Source: Clostridium sp.
Lineage (GTDB): Bacteria; Bacillota; Clostridia; Lachnospirales; Lachnospiraceae
Assembly: GCA_023664325.1 (NCBI GenBank)
Contig: JAMPFS010000011.1
Location: 1-64,000 of the forward strand
Direction of reading: 5' to 3'
DNA: 64,000 bases
Of the stretch, positions 23,430 through 32,874 are shown piece after piece. Both the position numbers and the translations under genes were made by a program. Under the pieces are notes generated by a model. It saw only the letters and a program-made list of their open reading frames with translations, did not search any database and was not told the origin of the DNA. Positions within the stretch are counted from its first letter, which is position 1, and each line of letters opens with the position of its first letter.

Positions 23430-26066
23430 ATGGACAAGCTTTTGTTAGTAGATGGACACAGTATATTAAATAGGGCTTTTTATGGTTTGCCGGATTTGAC
23501 AAATTCAAAGGGAGAGCATACGAATGCGGTACTTGGCTTTATCAATATTGTGTTTAAAATTATGGAGGAGGAAAAACCAACGCATTTGGCAGTGGCATTT
23601 GATGTACACGAAAAGACCTTCCGCCATAATATGTTTGAGGCATATAAGGGAACCAGGAGCGGCATGCCGGAAGAACTGCGGGAACAGGTGCCTGTTATGA
23701 AAGAGCTGCTGCGCCTTATGAATGTGACGGTAATGGAGGCACCGGGATTTGAGGCTGACGATATTATCGGAACCATGTCAAGAAAAGGTGAGGAGGCAGG
23801 CATGGAGGTTTCTGTGCTTTCGGGAGACAGGGATCTGCTACAGTTAGCGACACAGCAGGTATTAATTAAGATTCCAAAGACGAAGGGCGGCAAAACAACA
23901 GTGGAGAATTATCATGCGCAGGAGGTCTTTGAGACATACGGGGTTACTCCGCTTGAATTTATTGATATGAAAGGGCTGATGGGAGATACATCAGACAATA
24001 TTCCGGGTGTTCCGGGAATCGGTGAAAAGACTGCATCTAAGATTATTTCCACGTATCATAGCATTGAAAATGCATACGGGCATATTGCAGAGATTAAGCC
24101 AAAGAAAGCTATGGAAAACCTGCGGACTTATTATGAGCAGGCGCTTATGAGCAGGACATTGGCAGAGATTAAGTTAGATGTACCTCTTAGCCAGACAATA
24201 GAGGAGATGAAACTTACCGATCTCTTTACGAATGAAGCGTATGACTATGTGAAAAAATTAGAACTCAAAAGTCTTTTAAAATATTTTGAAGTGCCGGATG
24301 ACATGGCGGAGATTGAATTTGCATCCCATATTATAAATGATTTGGGGGAGATGGAGATATTTTTTGAGTCACTTTATGAAAGCCGCTGCATCGGGCTGTT
24401 TCCATTATTGGAAAAGGGGGAATTTCTCGGTCTTGGCGTCACGGTAGAAGATGCAAAGGCAGATTTTATTGTATGTTCCATGTTCATTACAAAAGAGCTG
24501 ATAGTAAGCCGAATGATGGACATAATTGAGAAAAACGCAGATATTGTCATTGTTACCCATGATTTCAAACGGCTCCTAAAACTGTTACCCGTTCCGTCCG
24601 GCGCAAAGGTGTGTGATGTTTCGGTGGGCGCCTATCTGCTGAATCCGAACAAGGACAGCTATGAATATGACGATATTGCAAGGGATTATATGAATCTGAC
24701 CGTTCCCTCCAAAAAGGAACTGTTGGAGAAAATGCAGTTAAATCCATTTGTCCTGCAGGAAGAAAAGGTCAGTATGTATCTGGCTTATGAAACCTGCGTA
24801 CCGTTTATGGCATGGAAGAAGATTGAAGAGGAACTGGCTGCTATGGATATGCTGAAGCTTTATGAGGAAATTGAGCTTCCGACGGTTTATGTGCTTGACC
24901 ATATGGAAAAGGAAGGTATCCGGGTTGACGGAGATGCCCTTAAGGAATATGGGGAAAAGCTGGGGCAGCGTGTCAATGAATTAGAGGAAATTATTTACGG
25001 GGAAGCAGGCTGTGTGTTTAATATCAATTCTCCCAAACAGTTGGGAGAGGTTCTCTTTGAGAAATTGCAGCTTCCGGGTGCCAAAAAGACGAAGACAGGG
25101 TATTCTACGAATGTAGATGTCCTGAATAAGTTAAAAAATGATTATCCGATCGTAGCGAATGTTTTGGATTACCGTCAGGTTGCAAAGCTCAAATCTACTT
25201 ACGCAGACGGGCTTTCCGCATTTATAAGCGGGGACGGAAGAATTCATGGAACATTTAACCAGACAATTGCGGCAACGGGGAGAATCAGTTCCACGGAGCC
25301 AAATCTTCAAAATATTCCAATGCGGACGGAACTTGGGAGAAGTATCCGTAAGGTATTTATTCCCAGGGAGGATTATGTCTTTGTGGATGCAGACTATTCC
25401 CAGATCGAACTTCGTGTGCTTGCCCATTTCTCAGGGGATGAGAAGCTGATTAACGCTTATCGGGAAGAACAGGATATCCATGCCGCCACGGCATCCCAGG
25501 TATTTGGCGTGCCGATGGATGAGGTGGATGATTTAATGAGAAGAAATGCAAAGGCGGTCAATTTTGGCATCGTGTATGGGATTAGCGCATTCGGTCTTGC
25601 AGAGGATTTGAATATTTCCAGAAAAGAGGCAACGGAATACATTGAAAATTATTTTGCAACTTATCCGGGGGTGAAAAAGTTTCTGGATAAAACGGTGGAG
25701 GATGCCAGGAAAACGGGTATGAGTAAGACATTGTATGGCAGGATTCGGCAGATACCGGAGCTTACATCTTCCAATTTTATGCAAAAAAGCTTTGGGGAAC
25801 GTGTGGCAATGAATGCGCCGATTCAGGGAACTGCCGCTGATATTATCAAAATTGCAATGATCCGGGTTCATGAAAGACTGATGAAAGAGAAGTGCAAATC
25901 TTCTTTGATTTTACAGATCCATGATGAATTGCTGATTGAAACGCATAAGAGTGAAGTGGAGCTTGTTAAGAATATCTTAGTGGAGGAGATGATGCATGCT
26001 GCCAGTCTATTGGTTCCGCTAAGTGTGGGAGTCAGCGTTGGCGATACATGGTATGAGGCGAAGTAG
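23430..26066 (+). CDS. polA: DNA polymerase I
   Basis: An 878-residue polymerase for Okazaki fragment processing and repair. Residues 1-~290 form the 5'-3' exonuclease (LLVDGHSILNRAFYG, GFEADDIIGT, GDRDLLQL, GVPGIGEKTA). The 3'-5' exonuclease region (~310-470) lacks the DxE motif, so proofreading is probably lost, as in many Gram-positive PolA proteins. The polymerase domain has motif A VDADYSQIELRVLAH, the O helix RRNAKAVNFGIVYG and motif C QIHDELLIE. AGGAGG-like sequence (TGGAGGAAAG) precedes ATG 23430. coaE follows by 11 bases. Confidence 0.97.
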   Translation: MDKLLLVDGHSILNRAFYGLPDLTNSKGEHTNAVLGFINIVFKIMEEEKPTHLAVAFDVHEKTFRHNMFEAYKGTRSGMPEELREQVPVMKELLRLMNVTVMEAPGFEADDIIGTMSRKGEEAGMEVSVLSGDRDLLQLATQQVLIKIPKTKGGKTTVENYHAQEVFETYGVTPLEFIDMKGLMGDTSDNIPGVPGIGEKTASKIISTYHSIENAYGHIAEIKPKKAMENLRTYYEQALMSRTLAEIKLDVPLSQTIEEMKLTDLFTNEAYDYVKKLELKSLLKYFEVPDDMAEIEFASHIINDLGEMEIFFESLYESRCIGLFPLLEKGEFLGLGVTVEDAKADFIVCSMFITKELIVSRMMDIIEKNADIVIVTHDFKRLLKLLPVPSGAKVCDVSVGAYLLNPNKDSYEYDDIARDYMNLTVPSKKELLEKMQLNPFVLQEEKVSMYLAYETCVPFMAWKKIEEELAAMDMLKLYEEIELPTVYVLDHMEKEGIRVDGDALKEYGEKLGQRVNELEEIIYGEAGCVFNINSPKQLGEVLFEKLQLPGAKKTKTGYSTNVDVLNKLKNDYPIVANVLDYRQVAKLKSTYADGLSAFISGDGRIHGTFNQTIAATGRISSTEPNLQNIPMRTELGRSIRKVFIPREDYVFVDADYSQIELRVLAHFSGDEKLINAYREEQDIHAATASQVFGVPMDEVDDLMRRNAKAVNFGIVYGISAFGLAEDLNISRKEATEYIENYFATYPGVKKFLDKTVEDARKTGMSKTLYGRIRQIPELTSSNFMQKSFGERVAMNAPIQGTAADIIKIAMIRVHERLMKEKCKSSLILQIHDELLIETHKSEVELVKNILVEEMMHAASLLVPLSVGVSVGDTWYEAK

Positions 26067-26077
26067 GAGAAAAGGAT

Positions 26078-26674
26078 ATGCGGATTATAGGGATTACCGG
26101 AGGGATTGGTACGGGAAAGAGTACCATTCTTCATTTGTTGGAGGACAAATACCAGGCATATATTGTAGAGGCAGATAAACTGGCTCATGAGTTAATGAAA
26201 CCGGGATGTATTGCATATAATAGGATAGTGGAACATTTTGGAACGGAAATTCTTTTAAAGGATCAGACGATTGACAGGGCAGGGCTTGGCAGGATTGTCT
26301 TTCAAAATGAACAGGAGCTTATGGCGTTAAATCATATTGTGCATCCACAGGTCAAACAATATATCACATCAGATATCGCAAACAAAAGGCAGGAAGGGTT
26401 TGTGAAAATATATGTCATCGAGGCAGCATTATTGATTGAGGATGGGTATCAGGATATTTGTGATGAACTCTGGTACATATATGTAGAAAAAGAAGAACGG
26501 ATTCGAAGATTATTGGCAGGCAGAGGGGAAAGCCGTGAAAAGTGGGAAGCTGTTATTGCGAACCAGGCATCTGAGGAATTTTATAAAAAAAATTGTGAAA
26601 AAATTGTGGATAATAGTAAAAATTTGGAAAAAACGGCAGATATTGTTCATGATTTATTGTGCAAAACAATATGA
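26078..26674 (+). CDS. coaE: Dephospho-CoA kinase
   Basis: A 198-residue kinase catalysing the last step of coenzyme A synthesis. The P-loop GGIGTGKST is at residues ~8-16, followed by VEADKLAHELMKPG and VIEAALLIEDGY. Length is normal. The polA-coaE order is common in Firmicutes. Confidence 0.95.
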   Translation: MRIIGITGGIGTGKSTILHLLEDKYQAYIVEADKLAHELMKPGCIAYNRIVEHFGTEILLKDQTIDRAGLGRIVFQNEQELMALNHIVHPQVKQYITSDIANKRQEGFVKIYVIEAALLIEDGYQDICDELWYIYVEKEERIRRLLAGRGESREKWEAVIANQASEEFYKKNCEKIVDNSKNLEKTADIVHDLLCKTI

Positions 26675-26685
26675 TGTGGTAAAAT
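26657..26685 (+). promoter_or_regulatory. Possible extended -10 promoter for FtsA-like gene
   Basis: -35 TTGTGC (26657-26662), 17-base gap, then TGG-TAAAAT (-10 at 26680-26685), located at the 3' end of coaE. A small hairpin GCACG/CGTGC (26712-26729) lies in the leader. The -35 match is poor. Confidence 0.4.
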
Positions 26686-26749
26686 GACACTAATGAAAGA
26701 TTTCGGATATATGCACGTTTTTGCGTGCTGTTAATATAGGAGAAGAGAA

Positions 26750-28906
26750 ATGGCAGCTTTAACAAAATATCCAGAACCACTGGTTTTTGGATTGGATATC
26801 GGTACCCGGAGTATTGTGGGTACAGTCGGTTATCAGGATGGAAAGCAATTTAATATTGTGGCGCAGTGTGTCAAATACCACGATACAAGGGCAATGCTGG
26901 ATGGTCAGATTCATGATATCCAAAAAGTTGGCGAAGAGATTTCTTATGTGAAAGAGAAGCTGGAACAACAGCTTTCCGGAAGAAAATTAAAAGAGGTCTG
27001 CATTGCTGCGGCTGGTCGTGTATTAAAAACAGCCGTTGGAAATGGTTATTATGAATTTTCTGAGAACACGGTTGTAAACCAGGAATATATACATTCGTTG
27101 GAAATGCTGGGTGTCGAGAAGGCTCATGAGCAGATGTTGGAGACGAATGATACAGACGTAAAATTCTTTTGTGTTGGTTATACGGTCATCAAATATTACT
27201 TAAATGGATTTGAGATTGGCAATCTCGAAGGGCATAAGGCACATAATATTGGGGCGGATGTCCTGGCAACTTTTTTGCCGGAAGAGGTTGTGGATGGTCT
27301 GTATGCTGCGGTATCTATGGCAGATTTGGAAATTGCCAATATGACGTTAGAGCCGATTGCTGCGATCCGTGTGGCGATACCGGAAAGCTATCGCCTTCTC
27401 AATATAGCGCTTGTCGATGTAGGTGCAGGCACATCCGATATCTGCATTACGAAGAATGGCACGATTATCGGATATGGGATGCTTCCGAATGCGGGTGATG
27501 AGATTACAGATTGTATTGTACAGTCCTATCTGGTTGATTTTGCTATGGCAGAGAAGATTAAGACGGCTTCTCCGACAAAGAAAATCATATCTTATAAGGA
27601 TATCATGGGCATTGCGCAAAAAGTGACACCGCAGGAGGTGCTTGGACAGGTTGACCAGGTGATGGAAGATATTACGAAAAAGACTGCGGATAAGATAAAA
27701 GAACTGAATGGCGGTAAGTCGGTGTCTGCCGTTTTTGTTGTCGGCGGCGGAGGTAAAATCAAGGGATATACCAAAAAACTTGCAAAGCATTTAAAACTTC
27801 CCCAGGAGCGGGTAGCGCTGCGCGGGGAGGAGGTGCTTGGTTTTGTGAATATATTTGCCGAGGGTATCAAAAAAGATCCTTTGTTAGTGACACCGATTGG
27901 TATTTGCCTGAATTTCTATGAACAGAAAAATCATTTTATTTTTATACAGGTAAACCATGAGAGAGTGAAACTTTATAATAATGAGAAACTGACCGTATTT
28001 GATGCTGCGCTTGCATATGGGCTTACCAATGAAGAGGTATTTCCAAGACGCGGCAGAGACTTGAATTATACCCTGAATGGCAAACCTAAATTTGCAAGGG
28101 GGGTCACCGGGGAAGCGGCAGTCATCCGGTTAAATGGCAAAACAGTTGGCATGAATCATTTAGTGGAGGCGGGCGATCAGTTAGAGATTGAGCCGTCTAC
28201 TGCCGGGGAACCTGCTAAAGCGGTACTTGGTGAGGTCACAGATTTCTCATCCATGATTACTTTTGAAGTGAATGGGATGATGTTAAGCTGTCCAAGATAT
28301 GCAAGTGTCAATGGCAAGCTGCAATCGGAGTTTTATGAGATTAATGAGGGCGACCGGATTGAGATACTTAACTATTACACGCTAAGCCAGCTCATGCAGT
28401 TTATGGATATTGAGACACCACATGAGGTGTTTGTAAATGGCGCCAGGGCGGGAGCTGATACAAAGATTTACGAGAATTTTAAGGTCGCATGGATTGACAG
28501 GGAAGACATTTATAAGGCGCAGAAATTTGTGACAGAGGAGCTATTGCCGGACGATGAAACAACAAAAGAGTCCGAAGCACAGACAGAGGGTGATGACGCA
28601 TCGGGTGACGATAAGGTTTTGGAAAATGTTAGTGAAGCCCGGAACAATGATGCGCCTACAGAGGAATTAAGCGGTTTGGAGAAGGGTGGAAACAAGGCAG
28701 TTGATATGAAGGTGACTGTGAATGGGAAAGCCATAACCCTGACCGGGAAGAAAGAATATGTGTTTGTGGATGTTTTTGACAAATACGATTTTGATCTGAA
28801 AAATGTTGGAGGAACAAAGATTGTACAGAAAATTGATGGTGTGGAAGTCGATCATTTCAGCCCACTTCATCAGGGAGCAGTAGTTGAGATTTATTGGAAG
28901 GAATAG
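26750..28906 (+). CDS. Long FtsA/PilM-like actin-fold protein
   Basis: A 718-residue protein. Residues ~10-390 form an actin-type ATPase resembling FtsA: FGLDIGTRSIVG (phosphate 1), an SHS2-like insertion with HNIGADVLATFLP, LVDVGAGTSDI (phosphate 2) and VFVVGGGGKIKGY (adenosine). The remaining ~320 residues are absent from ordinary FtsA. They contain three similar beta-rich stretches ending in GDQLEI, GDRIEI and AVVEIYW, which look like ubiquitin-like or SLBB-type folds, separated by an acidic linker (~605-650). There is no obvious C-terminal membrane helix. It may organise cell-envelope or division machinery in Clostridia; no function is established from sequence. The GGDEF gene starts three bases after its stop. 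Confidence 0.75.
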   Translation: MAALTKYPEPLVFGLDIGTRSIVGTVGYQDGKQFNIVAQCVKYHDTRAMLDGQIHDIQKVGEEISYVKEKLEQQLSGRKLKEVCIAAAGRVLKTAVGNGYYEFSENTVVNQEYIHSLEMLGVEKAHEQMLETNDTDVKFFCVGYTVIKYYLNGFEIGNLEGHKAHNIGADVLATFLPEEVVDGLYAAVSMADLEIANMTLEPIAAIRVAIPESYRLLNIALVDVGAGTSDICITKNGTIIGYGMLPNAGDEITDCIVQSYLVDFAMAEKIKTASPTKKIISYKDIMGIAQKVTPQEVLGQVDQVMEDITKKTADKIKELNGGKSVSAVFVVGGGGKIKGYTKKLAKHLKLPQERVALRGEEVLGFVNIFAEGIKKDPLLVTPIGICLNFYEQKNHFIFIQVNHERVKLYNNEKLTVFDAALAYGLTNEEVFPRRGRDLNYTLNGKPKFARGVTGEAAVIRLNGKTVGMNHLVEAGDQLEIEPSTAGEPAKAVLGEVTDFSSMITFEVNGMMLSCPRYASVNGKLQSEFYEINEGDRIEILNYYTLSQLMQFMDIETPHEVFVNGARAGADTKIYENFKVAWIDREDIYKAQKFVTEELLPDDETTKESEAQTEGDDASGDDKVLENVSEARNNDAPTEELSGLEKGGNKAVDMKVTVNGKAITLTGKKEYVFVDVFDKYDFDLKNVGGTKIVQKIDGVEVDHFSPLHQGAVVEIYWKE

Positions 28907-28909
28907 CCT

Positions 28910-30604
28910 ATGGAATCAAAGGTAATCAACGAAACCAAAAAAAATCAATTAATCATGCATAGAATCGTGTATTTTGTATTTCTTGCAGAAACGATTATTT
29001 CGGCTGCCTTTGGGCAGAGTGGGGAATGGTTTTGCTCCGCAGCAATTGCAGGGCTCCTTGTAATATGTATTATTTTAGAGGAGCTGATCGCGCATAACAG
29101 ATTCTTTAAAAAGAACGAAGCGCGCAAGTGGACAAGATTAGGGCAATGCCTGTTAGCGTCTGCTATTTTCTGTTTCTGGCAGGGGATGAATACTTCAGAA
29201 CTGATTGCTTTTACGTTGATTGTGATGTTTATGGTGGATTTTTTCCGGGTGGCAGAGGTCGATAAGGTTACGACCATATATTTTTATGTACTCTGTGTGG
29301 CGGTTCCGACATTGCTTATGACAATTGTCAAGACGATTAATGAGGATGGCTCGAATTGGATGTATCTTATTTTCGATATTGTCATGTTATTTACGGTTCT
29401 TGCTGTTGAGGCATGTGAATTTGTGATTCATATGGTTAAGAAAGACAGAATTATTCTTGACCAGCGGCGTAAATTTGCTGATGAGGTAGAGAAAAATGCA
29501 GATATGCTGGAAATCCAGCAGAAAATGAAAGATACAAATATGATGCTGAACGAACAGAAAGTGGAACTGCAAAATGCAAACCGCAAAATTCAAATGGCAA
29601 ATCAGGAAATGCAGGTTCAGACGGATATTTTGCGCTATATTGCATCATCCTTTGACATGATGGAAATTTTGAACCAGATTGCAGGGATCATTATGGAAAC
29701 CCGAAAACTGGAGTTTTGCGCAGTGTATATTGAAAAGGATGTATATCTGAATAAACATGCAAGTTACTCGGTAAAATGCCAGACAGAAGGGCTTGATGCC
29801 AAGCTCAAGGAGAATTTAAAGGACGCATATCAGCATATGTCTGAGCATAACATCAGGGAACAGGTTTTTCAGGAAGAGTTAAAAGGGGAGTTTCCATTTT
29901 TAAAAAATGAGAATATTCACTCTATGTATTTAAAGCTTTTAGAACATGAGGATAGCAGCTTTGGCTTGTTTGTGGTAGGTTCTGAAAAGAGAAATGCCTT
30001 TGCGGATAACATGTCCTTTTATGATGTTGTAATCGCACAGTATGATATTGTGGTTACCAATATCAGGAATTATAATGAAATGCAGCGTATGGCGCGCAAA
30101 GATGGTCTGACCGGCATCAATAACCGGGTTTATTTTAACCAGTTGTTTAAAGAGCGTACAGAAATGGTTGTTCGGAAAAATGGCTGTGTGAGCGTGGCAT
30201 TATTAGATATTGACAAGTTCAAAAGCGTCAATGATACATATGGGCATCTTGCCGGGGATGAGGTAATCAAGAGAGTCGCATCCCTGACAGAGGAAGTGAC
30301 GGAACGTTATGACGGTTTTGTGTGCCGGTATGGCGGGGAAGAGTTTGTGGCGGTTTTACCGGAGAAAAACCTTGATGCTGCAAAACCGGTCATTGAGGAA
30401 TTGTTTGAAACGCTTTGCAAGCAGATTGTGGAATATAATGAATTCAGGATACCGATTAGCGTCAGTATTGGTCTGACTGCATATCCGGAGGTATGCAGCA
30501 ATCCGGATGAATTGCTAAAGAGGTCTGACTGGTGTATGTATTATGCGAAGGAGCATGGCAGACATCAGATTAAGGTGGATGATGGAAATATTCAAAAAGC
30601 GTGA
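28910..30604 (+). CDS. Membrane GGDEF diguanylate cyclase
   Basis: A 564-residue protein. The first ~185 residues contain about six transmembrane segments, followed by a coiled coil (~190-250) and a GAF-like region (~250-400). The C-terminal GGDEF domain has DGLTGINNR, LLDIDKFKSVNDTYGH and the active-site RYGGEEF at ~473-479, so c-di-GMP synthesis from GTP is expected. The inhibitory RxxD site is altered (RYDG at that position), suggesting weak product inhibition. It follows the FtsA-like gene by three bases. The signal sensed is unknown. Confidence 0.88.
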   Translation: MESKVINETKKNQLIMHRIVYFVFLAETIISAAFGQSGEWFCSAAIAGLLVICIILEELIAHNRFFKKNEARKWTRLGQCLLASAIFCFWQGMNTSELIAFTLIVMFMVDFFRVAEVDKVTTIYFYVLCVAVPTLLMTIVKTINEDGSNWMYLIFDIVMLFTVLAVEACEFVIHMVKKDRIILDQRRKFADEVEKNADMLEIQQKMKDTNMMLNEQKVELQNANRKIQMANQEMQVQTDILRYIASSFDMMEILNQIAGIIMETRKLEFCAVYIEKDVYLNKHASYSVKCQTEGLDAKLKENLKDAYQHMSEHNIREQVFQEELKGEFPFLKNENIHSMYLKLLEHEDSSFGLFVVGSEKRNAFADNMSFYDVVIAQYDIVVTNIRNYNEMQRMARKDGLTGINNRVYFNQLFKERTEMVVRKNGCVSVALLDIDKFKSVNDTYGHLAGDEVIKRVASLTEEVTERYDGFVCRYGGEEFVAVLPEKNLDAAKPVIEELFETLCKQIVEYNEFRIPISVSIGLTAYPEVCSNPDELLKRSDWCMYYAKEHGRHQIKVDDGNIQKA

Positions 30605-30640
30605 GAAAAGAAGCGAAAAAACAGAATGGAGGCTATAAAA

Positions 30641-31837
30641 ATGAATGTATTTGTGGTAAACTGCGGAAGCTCATCTTTAAAATACCAGTTAATTGATTCT
30701 GAGACAGAACAGGTGATTGCAAAAGGGCTTTGTGAGAGGATTGGCATAGATGGAAGGCTTACACATAAACCAACCGGCAGGCAGGAAATGGTGAAAGAGG
30801 CAGCAATGCCGGATCATAAGGCGGCGGTTTCCTATGTGCTTGAGGCTTTGACAGATGCAGATTCAGGAGTCATTGCTGATTTATCTGCGATTGATGCAGT
30901 TGGACATCGGATTGTACATGGTGGTGAAAAGTTTGCAAACTCCGTGGTGATTGATGATGAGGTTTTAAAGGCGATCGAGGAATGTAATGATCTTGCGCCG
31001 CTTCATAACCCGGCGAACCTGATTGGCATTTCAGCCTGCAAGGCGCTTATGCCAAATGTGCCTATGGTGGCAGTATTTGACACTGCATTTCACCAGACAA
31101 TGCCAAAGAAAGCATATCTTTATGGCATACCATATGAGTATTATGAGAAATATAAGGTTCGTAAATACGGGTTTCATGGAACATCCCACAGCTTTGTGTC
31201 CAACCGCATGATAGAGCTTATGGACAAGCAGAATCAGGATTCTAAAGTGATTGTGTGCCACCTGGGAAATGGTTCCTCCATTACAGCAGTCAGGAATGGA
31301 AAATCCGTGGATACAAGCATGGGATTTACACCGCTTGATGGTCTGATTATGGGAACGAGAAGCGGCAGCATTGATCCTGCTGTCGTACAGTTTTTGGCAA
31401 ACAAGTTAGATGGCTCATTAGACGAGATGATTGCCATTCTTAATAAGAAGTCCGGTGTGGAGGGAATTTCGGGTGTATCCAGTGATTTCCGTGATTTAGA
31501 TGCGGCAAGTATGGATGGAAATGAACGGGCAACAACGGCGCTTGATATGTTTGCATACCGCGCAGCGCAATATGTCGGTTCTTATGCAGCCTCGATGAAT
31601 GGTGTGGATGCGATTGTATTTACGGCGGGAATTGGGGAGAACAATTATAAGATGCGCAAAATGATTTGCGATTATCTCGGTTATCTGGGAATTACCATTG
31701 ATGAAGATGCCAATGCGAAAAGAGGCGAAGAAATCCGCATTTCAACCGCTGATTCGAAGGTGGCGGTATATGTGATTCCGACCAATGAAGAATTGGCAAT
31801 CGCAAGGGAGACGGTAGCATTGGTAAAGGAATCCTGA
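30641..31837 (+). CDS. ackA: Acetate kinase
   Basis: A 398-residue enzyme converting acetyl phosphate and ADP to acetate and ATP. The family signature [10 protein letters not shown] is at the N-terminus, with [20 protein letters not shown] and FTAGIGENN further on. GGAGG precedes ATG 30641; the frame from 30626 starts within that site. The usual upstream partner pta is not adjacent, but the downstream DUF177-rpmF order is typical of Clostridia. Confidence 0.97.
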   Translation: MNVFVVNCGSSSLKYQLIDSETEQVIAKGLCERIGIDGRLTHKPTGRQEMVKEAAMPDHKAAVSYVLEALTDADSGVIADLSAIDAVGHRIVHGGEKFANSVVIDDEVLKAIEECNDLAPLHNPANLIGISACKALMPNVPMVAVFDTAFHQTMPKKAYLYGIPYEYYEKYKVRKYGFHGTSHSFVSNRMIELMDKQNQDSKVIVCHLGNGSSITAVRNGKSVDTSMGFTPLDGLIMGTRSGSIDPAVVQFLANKLDGSLDEMIAILNKKSGVEGISGVSSDFRDLDAASMDGNERATTALDMFAYRAAQYVGSYAASMNGVDAIVFTAGIGENNYKMRKMICDYLGYLGITIDEDANAKRGEEIRISTADSKVAVYVIPTNEELAIARETVALVKES

Positions 31838-31905
31838 GTATTCACATACAAATCACACGCTTTGTTTTGCATGGCTGGATTTGCGGCAAAAAGTGAAAGA
31901 TTATG

Positions 31906-31934
31906 TTGACAAAGAATAAAAATCTTTGTATAAT
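31906..31934 (+). promoter_or_regulatory. Consensus sigma-A promoter for DUF177-rpmF
   Basis: TTGACA (31906-31911) and TATAAT (31929-31934) are separated by exactly 17 bases, both perfect. It is located 31 bases ahead of the DUF177 gene, consistent with strong expression of rpmF. Confidence 0.92.
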
Positions 31935-31964
31935 AGCTGACGTGTGAGTTTAGGAGATAAATAT

Positions 31965-32498
31965 ATGCGATTAAACTTATATGATATTTTATCTGTGGCA
32001 GGCAAAGAAAAGATAGAGAAAGCTGCATTTACGAAGCAGGAGGTTTCTTACTTTGGCGAAACGTTAAAGGTATCCGCAGAGGATGAATTTGATGTGGCGC
32101 TTACGCACAAAGAGAAGGGAATTGTCGATGTTGCGCTTTCGGGAAAGATTACAGTTATCAGAGCCTGCAGCCGTTGTCTGGAAGATGTTTCAAAGGAATA
32201 TCTGCTTGATATCACCAGAGTGGTGAATGTTGAGACGTGTGAGGTTTATACAGATAATCAAGAGGAAAATGAAAAAATAAGTTACATCGAAGACTGTACA
32301 CTGGATGTAGACATGCTCATTTTGGATGAGTTATATACCATACTTCCGATGAATGTTCTCTGTAAAGAGGATTGTAAGGGAATCTGTAAGGTATGTGGAA
32401 CCAATCTGAATAAGAGCACATGTGATTGTGACCAGACGGTTCCGGATCCAAGAATGGCAGTTTTTAGTGATATCTTCAATCAATTTAAGGAGGTGTGA
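31965..32498 (+). CDS. YceD/DUF177 family protein
   Basis: A 177-residue protein paired with rpmF across bacteria and linked to 23S rRNA or 50S assembly. It has two cysteine pairs: CSRC (residues ~67-70) and CKEDCKGICKVCG with CDCD near the C-terminus, typical of the Gram-positive form. TAGGAG precedes ATG 31965; GTG 31944 lies just after the -10 box, so cannot be the start. Confidence 0.9.
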   Translation: MRLNLYDILSVAGKEKIEKAAFTKQEVSYFGETLKVSAEDEFDVALTHKEKGIVDVALSGKITVIRACSRCLEDVSKEYLLDITRVVNVETCEVYTDNQEENEKISYIEDCTLDVDMLILDELYTILPMNVLCKEDCKGICKVCGTNLNKSTCDCDQTVPDPRMAVFSDIFNQFKEV

Positions 32499-32500
32499 AT

Positions 32501-32677
32501 ATGTCTATCTGTCCAAAGAATAAATCTTCAAAAGGAAGAAGAGATAAGAGAAGAGCAAACTGGAAAATGAGTGCGCCTACTTTAGTAAAGTGTTCTAAGT
32601 GTGGCGAATTAATGGTTCCTCACAGAGTTTGCAAGAAATGTGGCAGCTATAATAAGAAAGAAATCATAGAAGCTTAA
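32501..32677 (+). CDS. rpmF: 50S ribosomal protein L32 (zinc-ribbon form)
   Basis: A 58-residue ribosomal protein, starting MSICPKNKSSKGRR. Two CxxC pairs (CSKC, CKKC) form a zinc ribbon, so this is the zinc-binding paralog type. GGAGGTG overlaps the end of the DUF177 gene; the tiny gap implies coupling. Confidence 0.96.
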   Translation: MSICPKNKSSKGRRDKRRANWKMSAPTLVKCSKCGELMVPHRVCKKCGSYNKKEIIEA

Positions 32678-32698
32678 GAGAGTGAATAAGCTTAGAGT

Positions 32699-32736
32699 AA
32701 GGCTTTCTGTAATGTAATACAGAGGGCCTTTTGTTT
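32699..32736 (+). terminator. Terminator after rpmF
   Basis: AAGGCTTTCTGT (32699-32710) pairs with ACAGAGGGCCTT (32719-32730) with two G-U pairs, followed by TTGTTT. Confidence 0.75.
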
Positions 32737-32766
32737 GGATTATTATGGATTATAGAAAGAAAATGC

Positions 32767-32795
32767 TTGCATTTTCTGGAAATTGGTGGTATTCT
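32767..32795 (+). promoter_or_regulatory. Likely promoter of the rimP-nusA-infB operon
   Basis: -35 TTGCAT (32767-32772) and -10 TATTCT (32790-32795), 17 bases apart, 80 bases ahead of rimP. The -10 is a moderate match. Confidence 0.55.
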
Positions 32796-32819
32796 TACAA
32801 AGTAACATAAAGGTAAGAT

Positions 32820-32852
32820 GAGAGTGGGCAGTGTGTCCACTCTCTTTCATTT
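32820..32852 (+). promoter_or_regulatory. Leader hairpin (possible attenuator) upstream of rimP
   Basis: GAGAGTGG (32820-32827) pairs perfectly with CCACTCTC (32837-32844), loop nine bases, followed by TTTCATTT. It resembles a weak intrinsic terminator about 30 bases before rimP and could modulate entry into the operon that encodes NusA itself. Confidence 0.5.
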
Positions 32853-32874
32853 CAATATAGAAAGGTGGTCATTT

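Noticed and set aside
32818..32874. Longer rimP start at 32818
   Set aside because: It falls in the leader hairpin and lacks a ribosome site; ATG 32875 has AAAGGTGG and gives the family start.
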